DNA of 64,000 bases from Kytococcus aerolatus (GCF_900187395.1 NZ_FYEZ01000002.1:434001-498000); one strand, 5' to 3'; numbered from the stretch's first letter, positions 8,021-18,218 are shown. The notes: generated by a model from the letters alone, not told the origin. Translations and numbers: made by a program.

Positions 8021-9064
8021 ATGACCGAGCCTTCTCAGCCGACCACGCCGGGCCCGACCCAGGACGGGACCCGGTCCACCATCACCCTTCCCGAGGGGGT
8101 GTCGATGGTGGACCTCTGGGGGCCGCACGACCAGCTCCTGCGCACCGTCGAGCGCGCCTTCCCGGAGCTGGACCTGCTCGCCCGCGGCAACGAGGTGCAC
8201 CTGACCGGCCCGGTGCACGAGGTCTCGCTCGCCGAGCGGCTGATCGGTGAGCTGCTCACCATGGTCCAGGGGGGACACCGCCTGACCACCGACGCCGTGG
8301 AGCGCTCCGTGGGCATGCTCCGGGCCCGGACCGCCGAGCGGCCCGCCGACGTCCTCACGAAGAACATCATCAGCAACCGCGGCCGGACCATCCGCCCGAA
8401 GACGCTGGGGCAGAAGCAGTACGTCGACGCGATCGACGAGAACACGGTCGTGTTCGGGATCGGGCCGGCCGGCACCGGCAAGACCTATCTCGCCATGGCC
8501 AAGGCCGTGGCCGCCCTGCAGGCCAAGGAGGTCAGCCGCATCATCCTGACCCGCCCGGCCGTCGAGGCGGGGGAGCGGCTGGGCTTCCTGCCGGGCTCGC
8601 TCAACGAGAAGATCGATCCCTACCTGCGGCCGCTCTACGACGCCCTGCACGACATGGTGGACCCCGACTCCATCCCCCGCCTCATGGCCTCCGGGACCAT
8701 CGAGGTCGCCCCGCTGGCGTACATGCGCGGGCGCACCCTCAACGACGCCTTCATCATCCTCGACGAGGCGCAGAACACCTCGGCCGAGCAGATGAAGATG
8801 TTCCTCACCCGCCTCGGCTTCGGCTCGAAGATGGTGGTCACCGGGGACACCACGCAGGTGGACCTGCCCGGCGGCACCGTCTCCGGCCTGCGCGTGGTGC
8901 AGGAGATCCTCCACGAGGTCGACGACGTGCACTTCGCGCAGCTCTCGGCGGTCGACGTGGTCCGGCACCGCCTGGTCTCCCGGATCGTCGAGGCCTATGG
9001 CGACTGGGACGCCCGGACCAACCGCCCGGGGGCGCCCGGCGGCACCCGCGGGGTGTCCCGGTGA
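8021..9064 (+). CDS. phoH: PhoH-family ATPase
   Basis: The 347-residue protein has Walker A GPAGTGKT (148-155), Walker [10 protein letters not shown] and [13 protein letters not shown], the standard PhoH core preceded by a small N-terminal domain. PhoH-like proteins are RNA-linked ATPases that work with YbeY in RNA metabolism. The stop codon overlaps the GTG of ybeY, so the two are translationally coupled. TAGACT lies 9 nt upstream of the ATG. Confidence 0.96.
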   Translation: MTEPSQPTTPGPTQDGTRSTITLPEGVSMVDLWGPHDQLLRTVERAFPELDLLARGNEVHLTGPVHEVSLAERLIGELLTMVQGGHRLTTDAVERSVGMLRARTAERPADVLTKNIISNRGRTIRPKTLGQKQYVDAIDENTVVFGIGPAGTGKTYLAMAKAVAALQAKEVSRIILTRPAVEAGERLGFLPGSLNEKIDPYLRPLYDALHDMVDPDSIPRLMASGTIEVAPLAYMRGRTLNDAFIILDEAQNTSAEQMKMFLTRLGFGSKMVVTGDTTQVDLPGGTVSGLRVVQEILHEVDDVHFAQLSAVDVVRHRLVSRIVEAYGDWDARTNRPGAPGGTRGVSR

Positions 9065-9564
9065 CCGTCGAGGTCCTCGTCGAGGACGACCCGCGCTGCG
9101 AGGTCGAGGAGCTCGTCGCCGCCGCCGAGCACGCGCTGCGGGCGATGCACGTGCACCCGCAGGCCGAGCTCTGCCTGCGGATCGTGGACCCGGCGGCGAT
9201 CGAGGTGCTCCACGAGGAGTGGATGGACCTGGCCGGCCCCACCGACGTCATGAGCTTCCCGATGGACGAGCTGCGCCCGGGGACCCCGGAGCGCCCCACC
9301 GAGCCCGGTGTCCTCGGCGACATCGTGCTCTGCCCGGCGGTGGCCGCCCAGCAGGCCGAGCGGCTCGGGCACCCGGTGCTCGACGAGATGCTCGTGCTCA
9401 CGGTCCACGGCGTGCTCCACCTGCTGGGCTACGACCACGCCGAGCCGGACGAGGAGCGCGAGATGTTCACCCTGCAGCGCGACATCCTCGCCGACCACCT
9501 GGCCACGCTCGGGCGGACCACCACGGCCGCGCCCGCGCCGGGCTCGCGGGGGGCCCGCGGGTGA
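9061..9564 (+). CDS. ybeY: rRNA maturation endoribonuclease YbeY
   Basis: The 167-residue protein carries the zinc motif [11 protein letters not shown], with ligands H116, H120 and H126, and the upstream [10 protein letters not shown]. YbeY is a metal-dependent endoribonuclease for 16S rRNA 3' processing and ribosome quality control. The GTG start overlaps the phoH stop, and the stop overlaps the GTG of the next gene, which fixes both starts. The last 20 residues are a low-complexity tail. Confidence 0.96.
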   Translation: MTVEVLVEDDPRCEVEELVAAAEHALRAMHVHPQAELCLRIVDPAAIEVLHEEWMDLAGPTDVMSFPMDELRPGTPERPTEPGVLGDIVLCPAVAAQQAERLGHPVLDEMLVLTVHGVLHLLGYDHAEPDEEREMFTLQRDILADHLATLGRTTTAAPAPGSRGARG

Positions 9565-11033
9565 TCGTCTGGCTCCTCGCCACGGCCGCGGTGGCCGTGG
9601 TCCTCACCCACCTGTTCACGATGGGGGAGACGGCCCTGCAGCGGGTCTCCCGCCGCCACGCCGAGACCCTCCTCCAGGAGGGCCGCAAGGGGTCCGACGC
9701 CCTGGTCCGCGTCCTCGACGACGTCGCCTGGCACATGTCGAGCATCACCCTCCTGCGGGTGCTCGGGGAGAACGTCGTGGCCGTCCTGCTCGCGCTGGCC
9801 GTGGTGGAGTGGGCCGACTCGGTCTGGGCCGCCCTGCTCGTGGCGATCCTCGGGGCGACGCTCATCTCCTACGTCCTGCTGGGGGTCTCCCCGCGCACCC
9901 TCGGCCGTCAGCACTCGGTGCCGATCGCGCTCCGCGCCGCGCCCTGGGTGGTGCGGGCCCGGCAGCTCCTCGGGCCGCTGGCCCAGGGACTGATCCTGCT
10001 GGGCAACGTGCTCACCCCGGGCAAGGGCTTCCGGCACGGCCCCTTCGAGAACGAGGCCGAGTTCCGGGACATGGTCGACCTCGCCGGTGAGAGCTCGGTC
10101 ATCGAGGCCGACGAGCGGGAGATGATCCAGTCGATCTTCGACCTCGACGACACCACCGCCCGCCGGGTCATGGTGCCGCGCACCGACATGGTCGTCATCG
10201 AGGAGCACAAGCAGCTGCGCAAGGTGATGAACCTGTGCCTGCGCTCCGGCTTCTCCCGGATCCCCGTGGTGGGCGAGGGCGGCACGGACGACATCCTCGG
10301 CGTGGCCCACCTCAAGGACGTGGCGCGCCGGATGAACTCCTCCGACCCGGCCCGCGACGAGGTGACGGTGGCCGACGTGATGCGTCCGGCGACCTTCGTC
10401 CCGGACTCCAAGCCGCTGGGCGACCTCCTCCGGGACATGCAGGTCACCCAGACCCACCTGGTCGTCATCATCGACGAGTACGGCGGGACCGCCGGCCTGC
10501 TGACCATCGAGGACATCCTCGAGGAGATCGTCGGGGAGATCCACGACGAGTACGACCGCGAGCACGTCGAGTCCACCCAGCTGGAGGACGGCACCTGGCG
10601 GGTGGAGGCGTCGATGGACGTGCACGACCTGGCCGACATGTTCGACCTGAGCTTCGCCGACTCGGTGACCGAGGACGTGGAGACCGTCGGGGGACTGCTC
10701 GCCAAGCTGGTCGACCGGGTGCCGATCGTGGGCTCCACCGGTGAGGTCGCCGGCCTGCGGCTCACCGCCGAGCGGCTCTCCGGGCGCCGGCACCGCGTGT
10801 CCACGGTCATCGTGGAGTGGATCGGTGCGGCGAGCCGTGAGCCGGACGAGCCGGAGGTGGTGGACGATGGGTTCGTCGAGGGCGCGCCGGCCCACCCGCC
10901 GGTGCTCGAGCCCCTCGACGCCGACGACGGCCTCGACGACATCCGCCCGGTGGACTCCGGGGCGACGCCCCTGGGGGCGTTCGACGCCCAGGATCCGACC
11001 GGCCCCAGCCCGCACCGCCAGGAGGACAGATGA
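9561..11033 (+). CDS. Hemolysin C/CorC-family membrane protein (DUF21-CBS-CorC_HlyC)
   Basis: The 490-residue protein has an N-terminal DUF21 membrane domain with several hydrophobic segments (residues 1-150), a CBS pair ([13 protein letters not shown] and [14 protein letters not shown], with [20 protein letters not shown]) and a C-terminal CorC_HlyC domain. Proteins of this build export or sense magnesium or other divalent cations. The GTG start overlaps the ybeY stop (GTGA), and the acidic, Pro-rich C-terminal tail overlaps era by four bases. The phoH-ybeY-corC-era order is conserved in actinobacteria. Confidence 0.93.
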   Translation: MIVWLLATAAVAVVLTHLFTMGETALQRVSRRHAETLLQEGRKGSDALVRVLDDVAWHMSSITLLRVLGENVVAVLLALAVVEWADSVWAALLVAILGATLISYVLLGVSPRTLGRQHSVPIALRAAPWVVRARQLLGPLAQGLILLGNVLTPGKGFRHGPFENEAEFRDMVDLAGESSVIEADEREMIQSIFDLDDTTARRVMVPRTDMVVIEEHKQLRKVMNLCLRSGFSRIPVVGEGGTDDILGVAHLKDVARRMNSSDPARDEVTVADVMRPATFVPDSKPLGDLLRDMQVTQTHLVVIIDEYGGTAGLLTIEDILEEIVGEIHDEYDREHVESTQLEDGTWRVEASMDVHDLADMFDLSFADSVTEDVETVGGLLAKLVDRVPIVGSTGEVAGLRLTAERLSGRRHRVSTVIVEWIGAASREPDEPEVVDDGFVEGAPAHPPVLEPLDADDGLDDIRPVDSGATPLGAFDAQDPTGPSPHRQEDR

Positions 11034-11962
11034 CCATCGCACCGGGTTTCGCCGAGGACTACCGGGCCGGCTTCGTGTGCTTCGTCGGCCGCCCCAACGC
11101 GGGCAAGTCCACGCTGACGAACGCGCTGGTGGGCGAGAAGATCGCCATCACCTCCAGCAAGCCGCAGACCACCCGCCACCCGGTGCGCGGGATCCTCTCC
11201 GACGAGCACGCCCAGCTCGTCGTGGTCGACACCCCCGGTCTGCACAAGCCCCGGACCCTGCTCGGCGAGCGGCTCAACGACACCGTCCGCGAGACCCTGC
11301 TCGACGTGGACGTGGTGGCCTTCTGCCTGCCGGCCGACCAGCGGCCCGGGCCCGGCGACCAGTTCATCGCCCGCGAGCTCGACGAGCTGCGCCGGGCCCG
11401 CCGCACCCCGGTGATCGCGGTGGCCACCAAGGCCGACCTGGTCAGCCGCGACCAGCTCGCCGAGCACCTCATCGCCATCGACCAGCTGGGGGACTTCGAC
11501 GAGATCGTGCCGGTCTCGGCCAAGGACGGGATGCAGCTGGACGTGGTGCGCCGCCTCATCACCGAGCGGCTGCCGCTGTCCCCGCCCCTGTACCCCGACG
11601 ACGTGCTGACCGACGAGCCGACCGAGGTCATGGTGGCCGAGCTGGTGCGCGAGGCCGCGCTGGAGGGGGTGCGCGACGAGATGCCGCACAGCCTGGCCGT
11701 GGTGGTGGAGGAGATGCTGCCGCGCGAGGACCGGCCGGCCGACAAGCCCCTCCTGGACGTGCGCGTGAACGTCTTCGTGGAGCGCCCGAGCCAGAAGGCG
11801 ATCATCATCGGCAAGGGAGGCTCGCGCCTGCGCGAGGTGGGGACGACGGCCCGCCGCGGCATCGAGGAGTACCTCGGCCAGCGCGTCCACCTCGACCTGC
11901 ACGTCAAGGTGGCCAAGGACTGGCAGCGCGACCCCAAGCAGCTGCAGCGCCTCGGTTTCTGA
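11030..11962 (+). CDS. era: GTPase Era
   Basis: The 310-residue GTPase has G1 GRPNAGKST, G2 SSKPQTTRHPVRG, G3 DTPGLHKP, G4 ATKADL and G5 VSAKDG, then the KH domain with IIIGKGGSRLREVGTTAR. Era binds the 3' end of 16S rRNA and checks 30S assembly, fitting its place after ybeY. ATGA overlap with the preceding stop codon fixes the start. Confidence 0.98.
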   Translation: MTIAPGFAEDYRAGFVCFVGRPNAGKSTLTNALVGEKIAITSSKPQTTRHPVRGILSDEHAQLVVVDTPGLHKPRTLLGERLNDTVRETLLDVDVVAFCLPADQRPGPGDQFIARELDELRRARRTPVIAVATKADLVSRDQLAEHLIAIDQLGDFDEIVPVSAKDGMQLDVVRRLITERLPLSPPLYPDDVLTDEPTEVMVAELVREAALEGVRDEMPHSLAVVVEEMLPREDRPADKPLLDVRVNVFVERPSQKAIIIGKGGSRLREVGTTARRGIEEYLGQRVHLDLHVKVAKDWQRDPKQLQRLGF

Positions 11963-11968
11963 GGCCCG

Positions 11969-12787
11969 ATGCCGCTCTACCGTGACGCGGCCGTGGTGCT
12001 GCGCACCCACCCCCTGGGGGAGGCCGACCGGATCATCACCCTGCTGGGGCACCAGCGGGGGAAGGTCCGTGCCGTGGCCAAGGGGGTGCGGCGCACGAAG
12101 TCGCGCTTCGGGGCGCGCCTCGAGCCGGCGATGGTCGTGGACGTCCAGTGCTACGAGGGGCGGAGCCTGGACACGATCACGCAGGCGGAGTCCCTGGCCA
12201 GCTATGGGGAGCCCATCGCGCGCGACTACTCCCGGTGGGTGTGTGCCCAGGTGATGTGCGAGACCGCCGAGAGCCTGCTCGACGAGGGGGAGGCCAACCC
12301 GGCCCAGTTCCGGCTGCTCGTGGGCGCGCTCTCGGCGTTGGCCCAGCCGGTGTGGCCGGCCGACCTGCTGCTGGCCGGCTACCTGTCCCGGGCCCTGTCC
12401 ATCGCGGGCTGGCCGCTGGTGACCTCCGAGTGCGCGGTCTGCGGGGCCGGCGGTCCGCACCGGGCGGTCCACGTGGCCTCCGGGGGGACCGTCTGCCCGT
12501 CCTGCCGTCGTGCCGGTGCCACCGCCCCGCACCCGGAGTCGATCGCCCTGCTCGACGACCTGGTCCGCAACGACTGGGGGAGCGTGCGGGCGGCCCTCGG
12601 TCTGCCGTCCGCGCCCGCCCGCCGGCGGGAGGTCCAAGAGATCGTCCTGGCGCACCTCCAGTGGCACACCGAGCGGCAGGTCCGATCCGTCCGCCAGCTC
12701 GACCTGGACGACCTGCTGGCCACCGACCCGACCACCTCCCACCCCCACCCGACCCCCTCGGGGAGCACCACAGGAGCCACGGCATGA
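11969..12787 (+). CDS. recO: DNA repair protein RecO
   Basis: The 272-residue protein starts [20 protein letters not shown] (OB fold with RIITLL) and carries a four-cysteine zinc site (CAVCGAGG and CPSCRR). RecO loads RecA on SSB-coated DNA with RecR and anneals strands. It begins 6 bases after era and overlaps uppS by four bases (ATGA). Confidence 0.97.
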   Translation: MPLYRDAAVVLRTHPLGEADRIITLLGHQRGKVRAVAKGVRRTKSRFGARLEPAMVVDVQCYEGRSLDTITQAESLASYGEPIARDYSRWVCAQVMCETAESLLDEGEANPAQFRLLVGALSALAQPVWPADLLLAGYLSRALSIAGWPLVTSECAVCGAGGPHRAVHVASGGTVCPSCRRAGATAPHPESIALLDDLVRNDWGSVRAALGLPSAPARRREVQEIVLAHLQWHTERQVRSVRQLDLDDLLATDPTTSHPHPTPSGSTTGATA

Positions 12788-13572
12788 CCGCCCGCTACGA
12801 CGACCCCTTCCCGCACCCCTCGGGAGCCCGGCCCCCGCAGCTCGCGGCGGCCGAGCTGCCGCAGCACGTGGCCGTCGTGATGGACGGCAACGGGCGCTGG
12901 GCGAACGAGCGCGGGCTGCCGCGCACCGCCGGGCACGAGGCCGGGGAGGGGGCGCTGCTCGACGTGGTGGCCGGGGCGATCGAGGCCGGGGTGCCGCACC
13001 TCTCGGCCTATGCCTTCTCCACCGAGAACTGGCGGCGTTCCCCCGAGGAGGTGCGCTTCCTCATGGGCTTCAACCGGACCGTCATCCGCCGCCGCCGCGA
13101 CCAGCTCCACGCCTGGGGTGTGCGGATGCGCTGGGTGGGCCGTCGGCCCCGGCTGTGGCGGGGGGTCATCAAGGAGCTCGAGGCCGCCGAGGAGATGACC
13201 CGCAGCAACGACCGGCTCACCCTCTACTTCTGCGTCAACTACGGCGGCCGGGCCGAGCTGGTCGACGCGATGCGGGGGATCGCCCGCGAGGTGCAGGCCG
13301 GCCGCCTCACCCCGGACGGGATCAGCACGGCGACCGTGGCCCGTCACCTCTACGCCCCGGAGATGCCGGACGTGGACCTCTTCCTGCGCTCCTCCGGCGA
13401 GCACCGCACGAGCAACTTCCTGCTCTGGCAGAGCGCGTACGCCGAGATGGACTTCCCGGAGACGCTGTGGCCGGACTTCGACCGCCGCCACCTGTGGGCC
13501 GCGCTGGAGCGCTACGCCGGGCGGGACCGCCGCTTCGGCGGCGCGGTGGACGCCCCGGTCAGCAGCGCCTGA
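12784..13572 (+). CDS. uppS: Isoprenyl transferase (Z-prenyl diphosphate synthase, UppS family)
   Basis: The 262-residue protein has [13 protein letters not shown] with catalytic D34, the [17 protein letters not shown] region and the C-terminal [19 protein letters not shown] and [15 protein letters not shown] motifs. It makes the Z-polyprenyl diphosphate used as carrier for cell-wall building blocks. The recO-uppS pair and convergence with zur are typical of actinobacteria. Product chain length (C50 or C55) cannot be read from sequence. Confidence 0.96.
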   Translation: MTARYDDPFPHPSGARPPQLAAAELPQHVAVVMDGNGRWANERGLPRTAGHEAGEGALLDVVAGAIEAGVPHLSAYAFSTENWRRSPEEVRFLMGFNRTVIRRRRDQLHAWGVRMRWVGRRPRLWRGVIKELEAAEEMTRSNDRLTLYFCVNYGGRAELVDAMRGIAREVQAGRLTPDGISTATVARHLYAPEMPDVDLFLRSSGEHRTSNFLLWQSAYAEMDFPETLWPDFDRRHLWAALERYAGRDRRFGGAVDAPVSSA

Positions 13573-13578
13573 GCGGCG

Positions 13579-13595
13579 CCCGCCACGCCGGCGGG
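13579..13595. terminator. Short GC hairpin between uppS and zur
   Basis: CCCGCC (13579-13584) and GGCGGG (13590-13595) can pair around five bases in the 30-base gap between convergent genes. It is weak and lacks a T-tract. Confidence 0.35.
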
Positions 13596-13602
13596 AGCGC
13601 GG

Positions 13603-14001
13603 TCAGGCGGCGCAGTCGAGGCAGCGGCCGAAGATCTCGGCGGTGTGCTCGACCTCGCTGAAGCCGTGGTCCGCGGCCACCCGGGCGGTCCACGCCTCCA
13701 CCTCGGGCCCGTCGATCTCCTCGGTGCGTCCGCACTCCCGGCACACCAGGTGGTGGTGGTGGCGCGGCGTCTCGCAGGCGCGGTACAGGGTCTCCCCGGC
13801 CTCGGTGACGATCGAGTCCACCTCGCCCGCCTCGTCGAAGCTCTGCAGGGCCCGGTACACGGTCGCCAGCCCGACCTTGTGGCCACCGCTCACCATCGAG
13901 GCGTGCAGCTGCTGGGCCGCCACGAAGTCCGACCGGCCGGCGAGGGCCTCCCGGATGGCGAGCTGCTGGCGCGTGCGTCGCACGGGGGACTGCGAAGTCA
14001 T
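13603..14001 (-). CDS. zur: Fur-family zinc uptake repressor (Zur)
   Basis: The 132-residue protein has the Fur wing (VSGGHKVGLATVYRALQSF), a metal-sensing HHHHLVCRECGR run and a second Cys pair (GRCLDC) forming the structural zinc site. Context with znuABC marks it as Zur rather than Fur. It begins 28 bases after znuB behind GAGGAG and is probably the last gene of the znuA-znuC-znuB-zur operon. A Zur-like box on the znuA start codon suggests that it represses its own operon. Confidence 0.92.
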   Translation of the reverse strand: MTSQSPVRRTRQQLAIREALAGRSDFVAAQQLHASMVSGGHKVGLATVYRALQSFDEAGEVDSIVTEAGETLYRACETPRHHHHLVCRECGRTEEIDGPEVEAWTARVAADHGFSEVEHTAEIFGRCLDCAA

Positions 14002-14028
14002 CGGGTCTCCTCGGGCCCCGGCGCCGGG

Positions 14029-15012
14029 TCAGACGCGGTGCTCGTCGTAGTGGTCGCCGTGGGGATGGTGCAGGTGGCCACCGTGACGGTAGTCGACGTG
14101 GTCGCCGTGCCGGACCATGGGGTGACCGCACTCGGGGTGGTGCTCGTGGGTGTGGTGCTCGTCGGTGTGGGAACGGCGATGGCGCCCCACCCGGGCCCGG
14201 TGCAGGGCGGCGCCGAGCAGGGCCACCAGCAGGTACAGGGCGAGGGTGACCAGGACGATCGTGCCGCCGGAGGGCAGGTCGAGCTGGTAGCTGATCGCCA
14301 CCCCGCCCACCGAGGAGAGGGCCCCCAGGCCGATGGCGATGAGCCAGGCCGCGGTGAAGCCGTGCACGAGCCGCTGGGCCGCGGCGTTGGGGACCACCAT
14401 GAGCGCCGACACCAGGAGCAGGCCCACCACCCGCATGGACATGACGATCGTGGCGGCCACCAGGACCGAGAGCAGCATGTTGAGGAAGGTCACCGGGAGG
14501 CCCTGCGAGCGGCTGAACAGCTCGTCCTGGGCCACCGCGAAGAGGCGGTGGCGCAGGAGGAGCACGAGCGCCACGGCGACGCCCCCGATGACGGAGAAGG
14601 TGACGAGGTCCTGGCTGGTGGTGGTGGAGATGGCGCCGAAGAGCACGTTCTGCAGGGAGGTGTCCCCTCCGGCCGCGGTGCTCGAGAGCAGCACGACGCC
14701 CAGGGCGATCCCGGCGTAGAAGAGCAGGGCGATGGCGACGTCGCTGGCCGTGTCCTCGCGGAGCCGCAGGAGCTCGATGCCGATGGCGGCCACCACGGAG
14801 ACGACCAGGGCCGACCAGATCGGCTCGGTGCCCAGGAGGACGCCGATCGCCACCCCGGCCAGGGCCACGTGGCCGATCGCGTCACCGATGAGGCTCAGCC
14901 CGCGCTGGACGACGAAGATGCCGACCATCGGGGCGATGGTCCCGACCAGGAGGGCAGCGAGCAGCGCCCGGCGCATGAAGTCGTAGTCGAGCATCTGCTG
15001 GAGCTCAGCCAT
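14029..15012 (-). CDS. znuB: Zinc ABC transporter permease ZnuB with His-rich tail
   Basis: The 327-residue protein is an ABC-3 family permease with about eight hydrophobic segments; GDAIGHVALAGVAIGVLLG and MRVVGLLLVSALMVVPNAAA are family motifs. The last 50 or so residues are an unusual cytoplasmic tail packed with His, Asp and Glu (SHTDEHHTHEHH, GGHLHHPHGDHYDEH), likely to bind zinc near the inner mouth. It overlaps znuC by eight bases. Confidence 0.94.
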   Translation of the reverse strand: MAELQQMLDYDFMRRALLAALLVGTIAPMVGIFVVQRGLSLIGDAIGHVALAGVAIGVLLGTEPIWSALVVSVVAAIGIELLRLREDTASDVAIALLFYAGIALGVVLLSSTAAGGDTSLQNVLFGAISTTTSQDLVTFSVIGGVAVALVLLLRHRLFAVAQDELFSRSQGLPVTFLNMLLSVLVAATIVMSMRVVGLLLVSALMVVPNAAAQRLVHGFTAAWLIAIGLGALSSVGGVAISYQLDLPSGGTIVLVTLALYLLVALLGAALHRARVGRHRRSHTDEHHTHEHHPECGHPMVRHGDHVDYRHGGHLHHPHGDHYDEHRV

Positions 15013-15703
15013 GTCGGAGCCCTTCCTCGTCGTGGGCGATCCGCCCGGCCTCCAGGGTGACGACCCGGTCGAGGGCGGGACGCAGGGGGCCGAGCTCGTG
15101 CGTGATGGTGACCAGCGTGTAGCCCCGGTCCACCAGTCCGCGCAGGACGTCGGCCAGCAGGGCCTGGTTGGAGACGTCCACCCCGGCGGTCGGTTCGTCG
15201 AGGATCACCAGGTCGGGCTCGTTGACGAAGGCGCGGGCGATGAGTGCGCGGCGTCGCTGCCCGCCGGAGAGCTGGGCGATGTTGTGGCCGATGCGGTCGC
15301 CCAGGCCCACGGCCTCCACCGCCTCGCGCACCCGCTCCCGGTCGGCCCGCCCGGGGTGCCGCCACCAGGGCAGGGCGGCGACCCGGCCGGCCAGCACGAC
15401 CTCGCCGACGGTGGCGTGGATCCGGTCGGCCACGGTGTGGTGCTGCGGGACGTAGCCGATGCGGCTGCGATCGGTGAGCTCGTGCAGGGGGCGACCACGG
15501 AAGAGCAGCTGGCCGCCGAGGTGGTCGCTCAGGCCGAGGAGCCCCGTGACCAGGGTGGTCTTGCCGGAGCCGTTGGGTCCGGTGATGGCCAGGCTCTGGC
15601 CGCGGGGGACGACGAGGTCGACCGGGCCGACCACGCGGTGGCCGCCGTGGCCGAAGCTGGCGCCCACGAGCTCCAGGGTCGGGCTCTCCGGGAGGGTGCT
15701 CAC
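15005..15703 (-). CDS. znuC: Zinc ABC transporter ATP-binding protein ZnuC
   Basis: The 232-residue ATPase has Walker A GPNGSGKTT, signature LSGGQRRRALIARA, Walker B LVILDEPTAGVD and the H-loop ITHE. It powers the ZnuB pore. The GTG start overlaps the znuA stop as GTGA, which fixes the start. Cysteines and histidines are not enriched here, in contrast to ZnuA and ZnuB. Confidence 0.95.
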   Translation of the reverse strand: MSTLPESPTLELVGASFGHGGHRVVGPVDLVVPRGQSLAITGPNGSGKTTLVTGLLGLSDHLGGQLLFRGRPLHELTDRSRIGYVPQHHTVADRIHATVGEVVLAGRVAALPWWRHPGRADRERVREAVEAVGLGDRIGHNIAQLSGGQRRRALIARAFVNEPDLVILDEPTAGVDVSNQALLADVLRGLVDRGYTLVTITHELGPLRPALDRVVTLEAGRIAHDEEGLRHG

Positions 15704-16728
15704 GAGCACTCCTGGCCGGCCACGAGGACCTCCCGGTTGTGCTCCATGATCCCGAGGTAGTCCTGGGCGGGGGAGTCCTCGGTGATCCCCGCGGCGGGGT
15801 CGAGCACCTCCACCCCGGTGCCGGTCTCGGCGGCGAGGGTCTGGGCGTTGTCCTGTGGGGTGAGCGGCTCGGCGTAGATCGTGCTCACGCCGGCGTCCTC
15901 GATGAGGCGGGTCAGCTCGGCCAGGCGCTGCGGGGAGACCTCGGCCTCGTTGTTCAGCCCACTCGCGGCCAGCTGGTCCAGGCCGTAGCGGGCGGTGAAC
16001 CAGCCGTAGGCCTCGTGGGCCACCACCAGGGTGTCCTGCCGGCAGGAGGAGAGGCTCTTCTCGAGCTCTTCGTCGAGTGCGGTGAGCTCCTGCACGTAGG
16101 CCCGGGCGTTCTCCCGGTAGTCCGCGGCGTGGTCGGGGTCCAGCTCGGCGAGCTCCTCGGCCAGGGCCGTCGCCGACTCGCCGTAGGTGACCGGGTCCAG
16201 CCAGTAGTGGGGGTCGACGGGCCCGTGGTCGTGCCCCTCGCCCTCGTGCCCCTCGCCCTCGTGCCCCTCGCCCTCGTGCCCCTCGCCTTCGTGCCCCTCG
16301 CCGACGCCGAGCTCGTGGGCCTTCGCCTCGAGCTCGGTGGCCTCGGCGGCGTCCCACGCGCTGTCTTGGGCCACCGCCTTGACGGCGGCGTCCACGGCGG
16401 GCTGCATCGAGCCGAGGTGGACGACCAGGTCGGCCTCCTGGACGGCCCCCGTCTGCTTCGGGCTCAGCTCGAAGTGGTGGGGGTCGGCGCCGTCCGGGGT
16501 GAGCTGCGAGACCTGGACGTGGTCCCCGCCGACCTCGCGGGCCAGGTTGGTCATCGGGTAGAAGCTCGTGGTGACCTGCAGGGCGTCCTCGCCGCCGCGG
16601 CCACCCTGCTGCGACGGGCCCCCGGCGGCCCCGCCCTCACCGTCGGTGGCCCCGCCGCAGGCGCTGAGGGTCAGGAGGAGGGCGCCGGCCAGGGCCGTGC
16701 CGCGCGGGAGGAGGGGGGCGGATGGCAT
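15700..16728 (-). CDS. znuA: Zinc ABC transporter substrate-binding lipoprotein ZnuA
   Basis: The 342-residue protein starts with a lipoprotein signal peptide ending in lipobox LSAC, then a solute-binding fold (cluster 9) with DPHHFELSPKQ and VDPHYWLDP. A flexible loop holds Gly-His-Glu-Gly-Glu units repeated nearly five times before GHDHG. Such His-rich loops in ZnuA gather zinc at the outer membrane face. The ATG at 16728 is preferred over the in-frame GTG at 16743, because GAGAAT then lies 7 nt upstream and the Zur-like box spans the site. Confidence 0.95.
   Translation of the reverse strand: MPSAPLLPRGTALAGALLLTLSACGGATDGEGGAAGGPSQQGGRGGEDALQVTTSFYPMTNLAREVGGDHVQVSQLTPDGADPHHFELSPKQTGAVQEADLVVHLGSMQPAVDAAVKAVAQDSAWDAAEATELEAKAHELGVGEGHEGEGHEGEGHEGEGHEGEGHDHGPVDPHYWLDPVTYGESATALAEELAELDPDHAADYRENARAYVQELTALDEELEKSLSSCRQDTLVVAHEAYGWFTARYGLDQLAASGLNNEAEVSPQRLAELTRLIEDAGVSTIYAEPLTPQDNAQTLAAETGTGVEVLDPAAGITEDSPAQDYLGIMEHNREVLVAGQECS
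16231..16302. repeat. 15-bp tandem repeat inside znuA
   Basis: About 4.7 in-frame copies of GTGCCCCTCGCCCTC (plus strand) encode the repeating Gly-His-Glu-Gly-Glu loop of ZnuA. The copies are identical apart from one base in the fourth, so they are recent or kept uniform by slippage, and copy number may vary between strains. Confidence 0.9.
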
Positions 16729-16742
16729 GAGAGCGATTCTCA
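16728..16742 (-). promoter_or_regulatory. Zur-like box over the znuA promoter and start codon
   Basis: TGAGAATCGCTCTCA is a 15-base palindrome (TGAGA/TCTCA arms) resembling actinobacterial Zur sites of the TGAAAATGATTTTCA type. It covers the -10-like GAGAAT and touches the ATG. Zur bound here would block transcription of the zinc operon. Confidence 0.65.
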
Positions 16743-16799
16743 CTCGCTTGCGGTCCCGCTGTCAACGTGGGCACCTGTGGGCTGCCCCACGTGGCTGCG

Positions 16800-16805
16800 T
16801 ACCCT
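16800..16805 (+). promoter_or_regulatory. -10 hexamer TACCCT of glyS
   Basis: TACCCT is 6 nt before the glyS ATG, giving a leaderless or nearly leaderless message. No Shine-Dalgarno sequence is visible between the hexamer and the start codon. Confidence 0.55.
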
Positions 16806-16811
16806 GTGCCC

Positions 16812-18218
16812 ATGGCCAAGAAGACCTCCACCGTCGACACCGTCGTCTCCCTCTGCAAGCGCCGGGGCTTCGTCTTTCCCACCGGCGAGATCTACGGCGG
16901 TACCCGCTCGGCGTGGGACTACGGTCCCCTCGGCGTGGCGCTCAAGGAGAACATCAAGCGCCAGTGGTGGCGCACGATGGTCCAGAAGCGTGACGACGTC
17001 GTCGGCCTCGACTCGGCGATCATCCTGCCGCCGGCCGTGTGGGAGGCCTCTGGCCACGTGAAGACCTTCACCGACCCGCTCACCGAGTGCCTCTCCTGCC
17101 ACAAGCGCTTCCGGGCCGACCACCTCCAGGAGGGCGTGGCCGAGAAGGCGCAGGCGAAGGGCAAGGAGCTGGAGCCCGACGACGTCTCCTTCGCGGACAT
17201 CGGGTGCCCCGACTGCGGCACCAAGGGGGCCTGGACCGAGCCGCGTCAGTTCTCCGGCCTGCTGAAGACCTACCTGGGTGTCACCGAGGACGAGTCCGGC
17301 AAGCACTACCTGCGTCCGGAGACGGCCCAGGGCATCTTCACGCAGTTCACGAACGTCATGCAGACCAGCCGCAAGAAGCCGCCCTTCGGCATCGCCCAGA
17401 TCGGCAAGTCCTTCCGCAACGAGATCACGCCGGGCAACTTCATCTTCCGCACCCGTGAGTTCGAGCAGATGGAGCTGGAGTACTTCGTGGCCCCCGAGGA
17501 GGCCCCGCAGCACTTCGATCAGTGGATCGAGACCTGCGAGCAGTGGTTCCTCGACCTGGGGATCGACCCGGAGAACATCCGCCGCTACGAGCACCCGGAG
17601 GAGAAGCTCTCCCACTACTCCGAGCGGACGATCGACCTGGAGTACCGCTTCGGCTTCTCCGGCTCGGAGTTCGGCGAGCTCATGGGTGTGGCCAATCGCA
17701 CCGACTACGACCTCTCGGTGCACGCCGAGCACTCCGGCCAGGACCTCTCCTACTTCGACCAGGCCTCCGGGGAGCGCTACGTCCCCTATGTCATCGAGCC
17801 GGCCTTCGGCCTGACCCGCGCGCTCATGGCCTTCCTCATCGACGCCTACACCGAGGACGAGGCCCCCAACGCCAAGGGCGGCATGGACAAGCGTGTGGTG
17901 CTCAAGCTCGACCCGCGCCTCGCCCCGGTGAAGGTCGCCGTGCTGCCGCTGAGTCGCAACGAGCAGCTCACTCCGAAGGCCAAGGAGCTGGCCGCCGCCC
18001 TGCGCGAGCACTGGGACGTCGACTTCGACGACTCGCAGGCCATCGGCAAGCGCTACCGTCGCCAGGACGAGATCGGGACCCCCTTCTGCGTGACCGTCGA
18101 CTTCGACACCCTCGAGGACCAGGCGGTGACCATCCGCGAGCGCGACACCATGCAGCAGGAGCGGGTGCCGCTGGCCGAGGTGGAGGGGTGGCTGGCGCAG
18201 CGCCTCGTCGGCTGCTGA
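16812..18218 (+). CDS. glyS: Glycyl-tRNA synthetase (single-chain, class II)
   Basis: The 468-residue enzyme has the bacterial/eukaryotic alpha2 GlyRS layout: [20 protein letters not shown], a zinc knuckle (CLSCHKRF and CPDCG), motif 2 around [20 protein letters not shown] and motif 3 in [14 protein letters not shown], then the anticodon-binding domain. TACCCT (16800-16805) precedes the ATG by 6 nt. The gene is divergent from znuA, so the region 16743-16811 serves both. Confidence 0.97.
   Translation: MAKKTSTVDTVVSLCKRRGFVFPTGEIYGGTRSAWDYGPLGVALKENIKRQWWRTMVQKRDDVVGLDSAIILPPAVWEASGHVKTFTDPLTECLSCHKRFRADHLQEGVAEKAQAKGKELEPDDVSFADIGCPDCGTKGAWTEPRQFSGLLKTYLGVTEDESGKHYLRPETAQGIFTQFTNVMQTSRKKPPFGIAQIGKSFRNEITPGNFIFRTREFEQMELEYFVAPEEAPQHFDQWIETCEQWFLDLGIDPENIRRYEHPEEKLSHYSERTIDLEYRFGFSGSEFGELMGVANRTDYDLSVHAEHSGQDLSYFDQASGERYVPYVIEPAFGLTRALMAFLIDAYTEDEAPNAKGGMDKRVVLKLDPRLAPVKVAVLPLSRNEQLTPKAKELAAALREHWDVDFDDSQAIGKRYRRQDEIGTPFCVTVDFDTLEDQAVTIRERDTMQQERVPLAEVEGWLAQRLVGC

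Noticed and set aside
5879-8968. Long minus-strand frame opposite dnaJ, rsmE, HIT and phoH
   Set aside because: Antisense to four confident genes, without any motif.
16231-16302. CRISPR-like tandem repeat
   Set aside because: Units are 15 bp, directly adjacent and in frame within znuA. There are no spacers.
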